Shown: in pieces, positions 9,729 through 17,490 of the stretch
How positions within the stretch are numbered: the stretch's first letter is position 1
Layout: every line of letters starts with the position of its first letter
NCBI GenBank assembly: GCA_021464525.1
Contig: JADRCO010001283.1
Coordinates: 1-20,660, forward strand
DNA length: 20,660 nucleotides
Direction of reading: 5' to 3'
DNA from: Rhizophagus sp. LPA8_4_AMF
Lineage: Eukaryota > Glomeromycota > Glomeromycetes > Glomerales > Glomeraceae
Program-made: the position numbers and the translations under genes
The notes under the pieces: model-generated
Told to the model about the DNA's origin: nothing
The model's database searches: none
Seen by the model: the letters and a program-made list of their open reading frames with translations, nothing else

Positions 9729-9927
9729 ACAACTACGAAATACGGATGGATTATTAAGGGGTAACAAAGAATTACGAATAAAATTACGTCAATTAGAAGG
9801 TGAAAATAGCTATTTACGCGAGAGAGTAAGGGTCCAATATGGACTAATCACTAAGCCGATTTTAATATTATCAATATTAGTTTCATTCGGTGGAATATTA
9901 TTCAAGAAATATTTATTAGGAGGTTAG
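9685..9927 (+). CDS. Short coiled-coil protein with C-terminal membrane anchor
   Basis: An 80-residue frame starting at the ATG at 9685. An upstream ATG at 9634 would add 17 residues with no protein character. Residues about 8-50 are charged with heptad-like Leu spacing (LRQLEGENSYLRERVRVQ), typical of a coiled coil. Residues about 57-76 are hydrophobic and followed by KKYLLGG, giving a tail-anchored layout. No family is recognised, and there is no promoter or intron evidence. It opens a 2.4-kb block of broken coding-like pieces, so it may be the surviving part of a mobile or transferred element rather than a host gene. Confidence 0.4.
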   Translation: MNRLGRRNEIDERFRQLRNTDGLLRGNKELRIKLRQLEGENSYLRERVRVQYGLITKPILILSILVSFGGILFKKYLLGG

Positions 9928-11850
9928 CAATATTGTTAAAATATAAGTATATATAGATAATATATACTATTCATTAAAAATCCAAAGTGTTTAGCATAGA
10001 TTTAACCTTAGCCAGATAGTTCTAGTCAGCAACAAATAGCCAGTGAAAAGTAAAAAAAAAAATGTTACCTAAGAAATTTTAGTGCAAATTAGTAAATAAT
10101 AAATCATGGAATATTTCATTCAAACAAATTCCGGAAAAAGAATACATCATACAAGTAAACGAACAATTAAAACCGATGAGAATGATTATTGACGAAAAAA
10201 AAATTGTTTATAGCGAAAATAGATAGAAAAATATATAAACGAGAAGGTTAATTTTAAAACCTAATTTTCAACCTTATTTAAAATTAGAGCCTAGTAATAT
10301 AAAATAAATTATGTGACAACAGTAACTCAGTAAGTTTAGATGAGATTTACTTAATAAAATTAGTAGAAAGTTTTAAATTTATAAGGGGGATAAAACTTAT
10401 GTAACTGTTATTTAATTGCCCTAACCCGCTTAGTATTAGCCTATTAAGCTCCTTAAATAGAATAAGAAAATGGTTAGGGCAAGCAACCAAGCAGTAGAAT
10501 GCAGAATTTCAAACTGCTTCTTTATCAAATAAACACCGAAAACCGAAAAATTTGGATTACCTTCGGAAATGCTATCAGAACAATAAAGAAAAATACCGCC
10601 AAAAATTTCCGGATACTCGAAAGAGCGACCGCCATAAACTAGACGATACCGAATAAATTTTTTGAATCTGAAAATTATCAATTCACTAGAAGAAAAAATT
10701 ATTTCCCTAGATGTTTTAAGTGGTGGACGTGAAAACCAATTTATAACTTTAGCCATAAGCAATACTTGTTTTTTGAGGCATTATCAACCGAGCCGATTAT
10801 TTAATTTAATACTCAATGAGGAGAGAGCAGGAGGAGTTAGGTAACTTACTAGAAATAAACCAAGACAATTAATGACAAGAGATAAATTAAGGACTGAAAT
10901 ATATTAAGTAAATAGACTATCTGGGCTAAATTAGTAGGGAGAACGAGCGCTCTAAACCGACTTGGAAAGGAATTGGTTGGAATTCTCCAAATTACTGAGA
11001 ACCCAAAAATAGAAATTTAGCCTCTTTGGCTTTTACACACGAAACAAAGTTGGCACAGACACAGACATTCCATTATTTAATTTAGACCTGAACAAAAAAA
11101 AGAGATAAAAATATCTAAAGTAATAACCAACAATCCAACGAACAAAAGCAAATTAAATCTCAATCTAATCCAGTTTCTCATGTCTTTCAATGATAGCAGC
11201 TCTTAAGGTATAATAAACAAATTAAATAAGGGCAGAATATTCAGTCAGGTAATTTTGATAAAACTACCTCTCGGCAAAATTAACTAGCGAGGGATATCTT
11301 TCGAAACAATTAAGATGCTAATTTCTCGATTACTAAACTAGATGCTCATGACGAACTTACGAACTAAATTCAGTCGGTAGATTATTAAATAACTTCCTAT
11401 TGACAGTCATTAAATTTCATATTATTATTCTTAAAAATTATTTATTAAAATCTTTGAGACTACTTACGGTAGTTCCTATTAGTGATGAAAAAACTGGTAA
11501 AGGGAGATGGGTTAATGAGGAAGAATATGGAGAAATGGGGGTCGAAATAACTCCGAAATCGAAATTATTTGAGATTAACGAATGAGATGAAACTTTACCT
11601 TAATTAGAAAGATTAAAAATATTGTTGACCGAAAATGAGTATATTGGATTGCTGATACTCCGAACCGAAATCCTGAATTGCTTTAAGACTTAAAATTTTG
11701 GAAAGTTGTATAAAAGCCTATGAGCCTGAATATATCATCTTACCTACTTTTATCGATAACAGATAAAAGAATACGATGAAACTAATAAAATCGTTTGAAG
11801 AAGTACGAAAAAATTTCGAGTTTTCATTTCGTGCGATTATTATAATATGA
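9928..11850 (+). other. Block of fragmentary coding-like sequence, origin unknown
   Basis: No intact gene, but many short plus-strand pieces look like protein in changing frames. Around 10110-10210 a frame reads FKQIPEKEYIIQVNEQLKPM and continues to a stop. Around 10320-10400 there is SLDEIYLIKLVESFKFIRG. Around 10935-11020 there is KLVGRTSALNRLGKELVGIL. At 11400-11585 an uninterrupted frame holds VPISDEKTGKGRWVNEEEYG. Around 11640-11770 pieces in two further frames contain ADTPNRNPELL and PEYIILPTFIDNR. Long A/T runs, common elsewhere in the window, are rare here. A minus-strand frame at 10436-10762 also reads like protein, so the strand is not settled throughout. I read this as a decayed mobile element or transferred gene cluster. 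No family could be named. Confidence 0.45.
10416..10482. repeat. Inverted repeat with 11-bp perfect arms
   Basis: TTGCCCTAACC at 10416-10426 is exactly complementary to GGTTAGGGCAA at 10472-10482. The 45-bp interval contains further pairing (CTATTAAG against CTTAAATAG, and CTTA against TAAG), so the whole can fold as one long imperfect hairpin. It could be a terminator-like structure or the trace of an inverted insertion. There is no T tract after it on the plus strand. Confidence 0.6.
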
Positions 11851-11984
11851 GAAAAAAATTTATAAAAAAAAGAACTCTTCTATAATACTATTACCGCGAA
11901 AAATTTTAAGTACGAAACTAAATATAATTAAAACGATAATAGTCAATAATAAGATGACCCAGGTCGCGTTTGGGTAACACAATA

Positions 11985-12004
11985 GTCACATGATGTCACA
12001 TGAT
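11985..12004. repeat. Perfect tandem pair of GTCACATGAT
   Basis: The 10-mer GTCACATGAT occurs twice without a gap. It differs by one base from the TCACGTGAT motif found elsewhere in the window, so it may belong to the same class of sites. Confidence 0.6.
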
Positions 12005-12099
12005 TGTAAGTAATATAAAGTGAACAAAAAAAATCCGTGTTTATAAGCTAAATCATATAATTTTATAAAAATTGTCGCTTAAAAATTTTTCAAATTTTA

Positions 12100-12345
12100 A
12101 TATTAATTGGAGGTGGCCGATATTTTGCCGCTGCCTCAAAGTTAAGTTTGGTCTCATATTTCTTATATTGTGTGATTCTTTCCGCATTTTTCTCTACCGG
12201 ATGCAATTCTGCTAGAATTGCCACTGGAAGCATTTATCATCATCATTTGCGGAGTTCACGACTCCTTTTTTTGCGGCTAGATCCTTTGGGAGTGGTATGA
12301 GGCCTGCTCCTATCAATTTTTTTTACAGGGGGTCTGGACCATCAC
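12100..12345 (-). pseudogene. Polinton/Maverick-like element protein fragment, frameshifted
   Basis: On the minus strand a frame reads LIPLPKDLAAKKGVVNSAND and then DDKCFQW, ending at a stop at about 12209-12211. Moving one base earlier, from about 12220, continues the same protein with ILAELHPVEKNAERI and then KYETKLNF. The pattern PLPK...KK.VVN..N.DDKCF.W..LA.LHP is one I associate, from memory, with uncharacterised proteins encoded beside protein-primed type-B DNA polymerases in Polinton/Maverick-like elements of animals and of this fungal group. A single-base loss after the CFQW codons explains the shift, and an in-frame TAA near 12320 is a second lesion. Only about 80 residues remain. 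No polymerase, integrase or terminal repeats are visible nearby. Confidence 0.6.
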
Positions 12346-12365
12346 CGATTATATAAAATTTCTCT

Positions 12366-12463
12366 AAATAAAAAGATGATAAATTTCAATTCCTTATGAA
12401 TTTTACTACCATTAGAACCTCTGATAAGATGATTCTAATGAGCTATAATTCATCTTTTTATTA
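12366..12463. repeat. Nested imperfect inverted repeat
   Basis: AATAAAAAGATGA at 12367-12379 pairs with TCATCTTTTTATT at 12450-12462. Inside it CATTAGAA (about 12410) pairs with TTCTAATG (about 12433). The roughly 98-bp unit could fold as a two-tier hairpin and may be a tiny MITE-like insertion just beyond the element fragment. Confidence 0.45.
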
Positions 12464-12469
12464 TCACTA

Positions 12470-13924
12470 GATGGTAAGATATTTCACATTTAATAATTTT
12501 TTTTAGTAAAAATGGATGATTTTTAGAACAAGATCCAAGTTGAATTTACTGAATATTTTGACTCTTAAAAATTTTTAAAATATTCATTAGGTTCTTAAAA
12601 ATATTTTGAATAACAGTAAAGTACACTGGATCTGCGTAGCTTGGAAATTACCCATTTTAAGCGCTATTAAGAAATTCATTTAAAGATTTTAAAGATTGAA
12701 TGTTGAAATGTATATTTACATTTAAATAGTTTTATTATATTATTTTATTATATTTGAATAATACTGTAAACAATATAAAAAATTTTATACTTTATATATT
12801 TTATGAAATAATGAAATAAAAAATTTTAGCTTTTTTTATTTTAAAATATACAAGTTTGTTACAAAAAACGCCCATAAGGCTATAACTTTATCTAAATACT
12901 TTAATATTTGTTAAAACAAACTTTCGAGTTTCAAAGGGACGTAAAATATCGGTATTTATTAAAAAGTAAAGGAAAGACAGTATTTTAAATTATTTATATG
13001 ATATAGATTTCCAAAAAATAAATATAAAATAATTAATACTTCATATTTTTTACATCTTTTTTTAAAGAAATATGTGAACAGGTGAAGATTGAAGAAGGAT
13101 TAAGTTAACTATTTGACGCGAGAAAAAAAATATTTATATCGTATCAAACAAAGCCACATCACGGTCGAGCTTTTTTAGTTACGCTGGGGAAGATTTATAT
13201 CGTCACGTGCAATAGAATTTGTTGCCTAGTATATACATTTCGATCGATTTGATTATGATATTTTTTTTTTTTTAATTATTTTTTGTTTAGACTTATAAGT
13301 ACTTTGAAAAACATTCGTTTATATTCTTAACCATACAAAAAAAATTTCCGTTCACAACACGCAGTGGTGCCATGTAAATCATCTCATTAGTATATTCGGG
13401 CTGAATCTTTAGACGGATAAAATCCTGCCATGTGCCGATATAGGTCTAAACACAATCATTATAATAGATAATATTCATCCTTATTCTAGACAATTTGTAG
13501 TTGTTATAACAGTTAAAATGGCATCAATATATCATTATTATTAGCTTGGAGAGGTTTCCGTTAAAAAAAAGTGTTTCTTACTTTTTTAAAATGATATCGT
13601 TATGCTTTTAAGAGGAATATTGACAATAAAAAACTCAATTGACATGGTCATTAAACTTTGAAATGAACTTTATTGGAAATTCTAAATACGAAGTTGCCAA
13701 GTTTTAATACAAAAGGTTCAAAAGAGCCATTTTTTCAATAACAAGTAAAAATATAGCGTCATATTGTTATGTATTAATATTCATTTTACGATTACACGTA
13801 CCGTCAGAATTCAAAAGATTATTAATTTTTGTGGTAATTCCTTCGAAAGCACGTATAATTTAACATGATTTCGCTCTATTAGGATCCCCAGCGTAGTCAT
13901 CAAAAAAAGCTCGGACATGTGGTT
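12470..13924. other. Intergenic, AT-rich, no gene seen
   Basis: No gene on either strand. It contains A/T homopolymers, a CACGTG at 13204-13209, and ATTTATATCGT twice near 13131 and 13189. No coding-like block comparable to 9.5-11.9 kb was found. Confidence 0.45.
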
Positions 13925-14195
13925 GATGACTTTCACTAATCAAAATCACTACATGCCCTCTAAAAAATGTTGCTTCAACTTCGCACCTTACGAATACCTC
14001 GCATGTTTCTCAATATATTGAAATGCAGATTTTGTATTAAAATTCACTGCAACCTATCGAAAATATTTATCTCTTTCTCGCTTAATTTGCTTAACAGGTT
14101 TAATTCTAAAATCTTTGGTTTTGACGTCCCAGCCCCAGGTATTACCATATCAATTTCTTCTCCGATGTGACTTAATATAACTCATCATTATAGTT
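13925..14195 (+). pseudogene. Decayed third copy of the SEIF-motif family
   Basis: Nucleotide-level match to the 3' half of the intact gene at 18343-18777. Both carry CACTAATCAA, then AAATGTTG followed by CAACTTCGCA, then GATTTTGTAT followed by AAAATTCAC, then AAATCTTTGGTTTTGAC and CAATTTCTTCTCCGATGT, in that order. The last part reads SKIFGFDVP...ISSPM in one frame and stops at a TGA where the intact copy has a serine codon (TCG). Upstream parts fall in other frames, so several indels have occurred. No 5' half, start codon or promoter of this copy could be found. The open frame at 13967-14170 is a by-product of this fragment and not a gene in itself. Confidence 0.75.
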
Positions 14196-14214
14196 GAGAC
14201 ATTCCACCGCGAAA

Positions 14215-14690
14215 TATTAAAAAAAGAAGCCAAAAGGGGTAGGCCGCCGGCGGCGATGGGTATTTGGTTGATTCTGTTGCCGTCATTTTTCAGTTTAAAC
14301 TATATAGCGAAAAAGAAATTAAAAAGAAATTAGCCAATGAAAACAAAGATTATTTGGTAACTTCCACCGCCTCTTTATTTATATTTATTTTATTGAAAAA
14401 AGATTGAAGGAAAAGTAAAATATTTAAAAGACCCATGTGAAAGAAGTCGCCCGCGAAGAAATTGACTGCTATAATCCTATGCCTAGTAGTTCCAATGAAC
14501 TAAAACCCAATTAGAAATCAGTAATGAAGTCCTTGGCTTGATTTAGTTGCTGTTTTAGTCGGTACCTGATTATTTTTAGACAATTCTTCTAGCTTAAGGA
14601 ATCTTTTAGGATAGTTATAATTCACCAAGATTATTTAGTAATCAGGATTTTAAAAGCTTCTTTATTTATTTTTTATGTTATATCACTAAA
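14215..14690 (+). other. About 470-bp insertion with coding-like sequence
   Basis: Present in the left duplicate but absent from the partner at 18.78-18.85 kb. It opens near a perfect GC palindrome, GCCGCCGGCGGC at 14243-14254, striking in such AT-rich DNA. A frame from 14243 reads GDGYLVDSVAVIFQFKLYSE and on to a TGA at about 14404. A second frame further on contains VKEVAREEIDCYNPMPSSSN. Protein character is clear, but I cannot name a family. A distant likeness to Nudix-type REVxEE boxes was considered and is too weak to use. No inverted ends or target duplication could be defined by eye. Confidence 0.4.
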
Positions 14691-15214
14691 AGTAGAAAAC
14701 ATAGTTATTAAAACCGTTGTATTATTGTTATATTATTATATATAAATAAATATTTTATCTGGAAAAAAATTCCAAATGTTTCTTTCGTATTCAATTACCC
14801 TTTTATACTCTTTACTCCTTTCAAGATATTTTCTATTCGGTATTTAGATAAAACCTCTTTAGAGTTCCTACAAAGGTATATTTCCGTAAAAAACAGGTTT
14901 ATAGAAATTTGATTCTTGGAAGTTCGTGTTTGTAATTGTACATTATACTGCGCCAGCAAGATAATCGAGTTTCAAGGTTAAAATTCGTTCTGAGCATCTA
15001 CTCATTGTGCGTGATATCGATATAAGTGTTGTCTAATGCGATCAAAATTTGTGTTGTCTTCATAAATGACAAGTGAGTTTATATTTCAATAACCAATCAA
15101 GGATATTCTTAAAATTGGGAATCCTAACTTTTAATTATAATAATTGGTTTGAACTGTGTTAGTCTTAATATTAATCTTGATACTTTATACAAGAAATGTT
15201 CCAAAAAGCCGCGG

Positions 15215-16254
15215 TGGGTTACGCCTAGTTTTTTAATAAATTATTAAAAATAATATGCTCCTTATTGTTAAAATTTAATTTTTAATATAATATTTGTATT
15301 TTATCCCTTTTTTTAAATTTAAATTTTTTTTTATTTTATAGAGAAAAACAATAATTTCGTTTAATTAAAATTTTTTTATTTATTATTTTATCCAATAAAA
15401 TTTAAGTAAAAAGTCACGTGATCAGGTCACCATGACGAAGGTCGCCAAAAACAAAATATAATTTATTTTATTATTCGCAATCAATTGATTTGCAATAGTT
15501 GAAGCCGAGGTTAGGGCATAATCACCCACTTTTCTTATTTTCTGATAGATATTTGATCGGAATTCTGATTGAATATCCTTTAATATTACTGTTGTAAATG
15601 CTTCATAAATAGCGAGAAAATTATCTTTTACTATTACCTAGGGGTTGCTATTACTGCGTGTTTCATACATATTACTATTTAAACATCGTATTTAAAATTA
15701 TATTTTTGCTAAATAAAAAAAGGGTTAATAAAATAAATGTAACATTAGAAAATTTTTTAATTATAATAAAATAAATTTAATTTTTATTAAACGTACTGGA
15801 AATAAAATAAAAAGACAAAGTTATCGTTAAATTACTTTGTTTAAAAAATTTTCTAATTATAAGTCAAATATATAAAGATGCTAATTTAAAAACTTTTAAC
15901 ATAATTTGATATAAATTTTATAATAGGAGAAACATTATGCCACGTTCCTAAGCTAATTAAATGTAATATTGCTTGATTGATTCTTGATTCTTAACCATTC
16001 AAGAAAGTTGTTTAATCTAATTAAGTTATAAGAATCATAACAAATCGGGCTTGGTTATATAAAAACTTGTAGTGGCTAACGTGGCAATCTTCAATTTATT
16101 GGAAAAAAAATTTTATTAGGAACCTTAAAATGTTATCAAGCATTCATCGGATGGTATGAATTACCATTCAAACAATTTGCATACACTTACAGGGGTGACG
16201 AATAGGCATCAGACCACTCAAAAAAACTGTCGCTGAGATAAATATACTTTACAT
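15215..16254. other. Intergenic, AT-rich, no gene seen
   Basis: No gene on either strand. A CACGTG occurs at 15415-15420 in the context AGTCACGTGATCAGGTCACC. The stretch 15680-15930 is nearly pure A/T. Confidence 0.45.
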
Positions 16255-16348
16255 CACGTGGTCGGTGACGACATCCATGTTTTAGTCACGTGATCTTATT
16301 GAAGTGTATATTTACCGTAGTAACGCCAACAAATTTATAATTAAATAA

Positions 16349-16663
16349 CGTTCCGTTGCTTGGAAAGCGTGGAAACGCCGTAATAATGTTACCCGGACCT
16401 CTTTCAAGAAATACCATCGCTCTCCTCAGAACGGAGATTCCACTCCTCATACTCAAACGCGTGGTTCCCATTACTCATCTTATGGATATAGTAATCCATA
16501 TAATCGTACATTACGACATCGGGATTCGGATATATTATGGATATATCTTACTAGTTCGAATTTTTTACATAACGTGCCATGGGTCAAATCATTATATAAT
16601 AATATACCATCTAACCGTATCATTAGCGATCGCAATTCTGATTTGTTTTATTTTAACGTATAA
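16349..16663 (+). pseudogene. C-terminal ORF remnant of the truncated LINE
   Basis: 104 sense codons from 16349 to TAA at 16661-16663, with no in-frame ATG and a stop (TAA 16346-16348) formed at the insertion junction. The product is hydrophilic (AWKAWKRRNN near the start, a Ser/Tyr/Asn-rich middle, then LHNVPWVKSLYNNIPSNRI). It is presumably the end of the element's second ORF. A hydrophobic frame at 16356-16682 and a minus-strand frame at 16286-16471 are shadows of it. Confidence 0.6.
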
Positions 16664-16921
16664 CCCCTTTGCTAGATCTTAGTTAATAATAGGTTGTAAC
16701 TTATAGCTAGACCCTTTTTTTTTTATTTTTTCTCTTTTTTTTCTTATTGGTTCTTGATTTGTTTAGCTAGCGTAGTTCTACCTATTCAAATAGTTTCTAT
16801 CGAAGGGTGAGGTCCCATAGGGGATGAGGTTCGAAGATCTACCCACGTATATTTGTTGTAATTGTACTTCGGTACTATTAACCTGTATTTGTTATAGACT
16901 TTGATTACTACTCTTCAAAAA

Positions 16922-16951
16922 TAAAATAAATAAATAAATAAATAAATAAAT
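16922..16951. repeat. (TAAA)n microsatellite tail
   Basis: About seven tetranucleotide units forming the 3' tail of the LINE-type insertion and merging into the right-hand target duplication. Confidence 0.85.
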
Positions 16952-17087
16952 TTATAATTAAATTCTTCCCCCACGTGACCGGTGACATTTAATGGGATGT
17001 GAAAAATATTTTTTTGGGAGGCAAAAAAAAAACAAGTCCCTCAGATAAATATAAACAGTGAAAACGCGGTGGAGTGTGATGCCGGTG

Positions 17088-17231
17088 ATGAATATTTTCA
17101 GGTCACGTGAGGGAAGAAAATTTGTTGGTGATACTGGGGAAGATGAAGTGTATGCAAATTATTTAAATGCGCTGCAACTACAGCAGCGCACTTGCTGCAA
17201 AATAGCAGGGGACCTGCCGAAAAACTTCTGA
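17088..17231 (+). CDS. Short ORF or gene fragment, unknown
   Basis: A 47-codon frame from ATG 17088 to TGA 17229-17231, containing VGDTGEDEVYANYLNALQLQ and then KIAGDLPKN. The acidic, alanine-leucine character looks like genuine protein, and local GC is raised. The TATTTTCAG just before 17101 could be a splice acceptor, which would make this an exon of a broken gene, but no upstream exon was found. A minus-strand frame over the same bases (17098-17304) is less protein-like. Within it TGCGCTGC (17168-17175) and GCAGCGCA (17183-17190) form a perfect 8-bp stem with a 7-base loop. Confidence 0.25.
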   Translation: MNIFRSREGRKFVGDTGEDEVYANYLNALQLQQRTCCKIAGDLPKNF

Positions 17232-17277
17232 AGACCAGCAGACTTTTGATATAGAACGGGTTGCCATAGAAACAGCT

Positions 17278-17353
17278 GTAAATCTGGATTTTCATCCGGA
17301 TCATCCGTTTATTTTCGGACCGGATTGAACGGATGATGGATTCATCCAGATCG
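17278..17353. repeat. Imperfect hairpin upstream of the secreted-peptide gene
   Basis: The left arm at about 17282-17309 (ATCTGGAT...GGATCATCCGTT) pairs imperfectly with the right arm at about 17327-17353 (AACGGATGATGG...ATCCAGAT), leaving a 17-base centre. It ends 15 bp before the TATA box of the secreted-peptide gene. It could be a very small palindromic insertion or a regulatory palindrome. Confidence 0.5.
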
Positions 17354-17367
17354 TAACACTAATTGAA

Positions 17368-17375
17368 TATAAAAA
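17368..17375 (+). promoter_or_regulatory. TATA box of the secreted-peptide gene
   Basis: TATAAAAA, 116 bp upstream of the ATG at 17491, in a position like that of the box for the gene at 18343. No other ATG in a sensible context intervenes. Confidence 0.55.
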
Positions 17376-17490
17376 GCGTGCGTTGGTATTAAATATTCTA
17401 AATTTTTCATATTTCAATAATAAAAATTGAATAAATCGAAATATAATCTTTTACAACGTCTCACACTTTTTAAAAAAATAATTGAAAAAA

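Larger units (their letters stand above)
13925..15210 (+). repeat. Segmental duplication partner of 18480-19315
   Basis: Beyond the pseudogene the 3' flank also matches that of the intact gene, in the same order. GTTGTATTATTGTTATATTATT (near 14715) matches GTTGTATCATTATTTGTATTAT (near 18851). TATAGAAATTTGATTCTTGG (14899) matches TATAGAAATATGATTTTTGG (18998). TTGTCTAATGCGAT (15027) matches TTGTCTAGTACGAT (19180). TTTATATTTCAATAACCAAT (15076) matches TTATATTTCATTAACCAATA (19206). The similarity ends near AAAAAGCCGCGG (15205) and AAAAAGGTCGCGG (19297). The left copy is longer because of extra sequence at about 14215-14690. Confidence 0.7.
16331..16963 (+). mobile_element. 5'-truncated LINE-type insertion with 16-bp target-site duplication
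   Basis: The 16-mer AAATTTATAATTAAAT occurs at 16331-16346 and again at 16948-16963. Between the copies lie a reading frame that is open from the first base after the left copy region (16349), a non-coding 3' region (16664-16919) with a pyrimidine-rich stretch, and a terminal (TAAA)n tail from about 16922. Long, variable target duplications, 5' truncation and a simple-repeat A-rich tail are hallmarks of target-primed reverse transcription by non-LTR retrotransposons. No reverse-transcriptase motif is retained, because only about 600 bp of the 3' end were copied, so the class is inferred from structure. Confidence 0.8.
16255..17109. promoter_or_regulatory. Cluster of four CACGTG motifs
   Basis: CACGTG occurs at 16255-16260, 16287-16292, 16972-16977 and 17104-17109. 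Two of them share an extension, CACGTGGTCGGTGAC at 16255 and CACGTGACCGGTGAC at 16972. A second motif, GTCsCTsAGATAAATATA, lies near 16229 and near 17036. Without the LINE insertion these sites would all fall within about 240 bp. CACGTG is the E-box/Cbf1-type site of bHLH regulators in fungi generally. Whether it works here is inference, and they could instead be parts of a dispersed repeat. Confidence 0.4.

Noticed and set aside
10436..10762. 108-codon minus-strand ORF
   Set aside because: It reads partly like protein (FEYPEIFGGIFLYCSDSISE), but the plus strand of the same bases also does and the neighbouring fragments are plus-strand. Left as part of the unexplained block instead of called as a gene.
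11180..11225. Possible large-subunit rRNA likeness (GCTCTTAAGGTA)
   Set aside because: Only a short word matches. The flanks do not follow rRNA, and the surroundings look protein-derived.
14440..14490. Nudix box in KEVAREEID
   Set aside because: The spacing of the RE and EE residues does not fit the Nudix pattern and the glycine is missing.
16286..16682. Hydrophobic plus-strand ORF (16356-16682) and minus-strand ORF (16286-16471)
   Set aside because: Both overlap the hydrophilic LINE remnant frame, which starts at the insertion junction and explains the sequence better.
16801..16850. Possible tRNA (GAGGTTCGAAGATC)
   Set aside because: No cloverleaf can be drawn. It lies in the 3' region of the LINE-type insertion.
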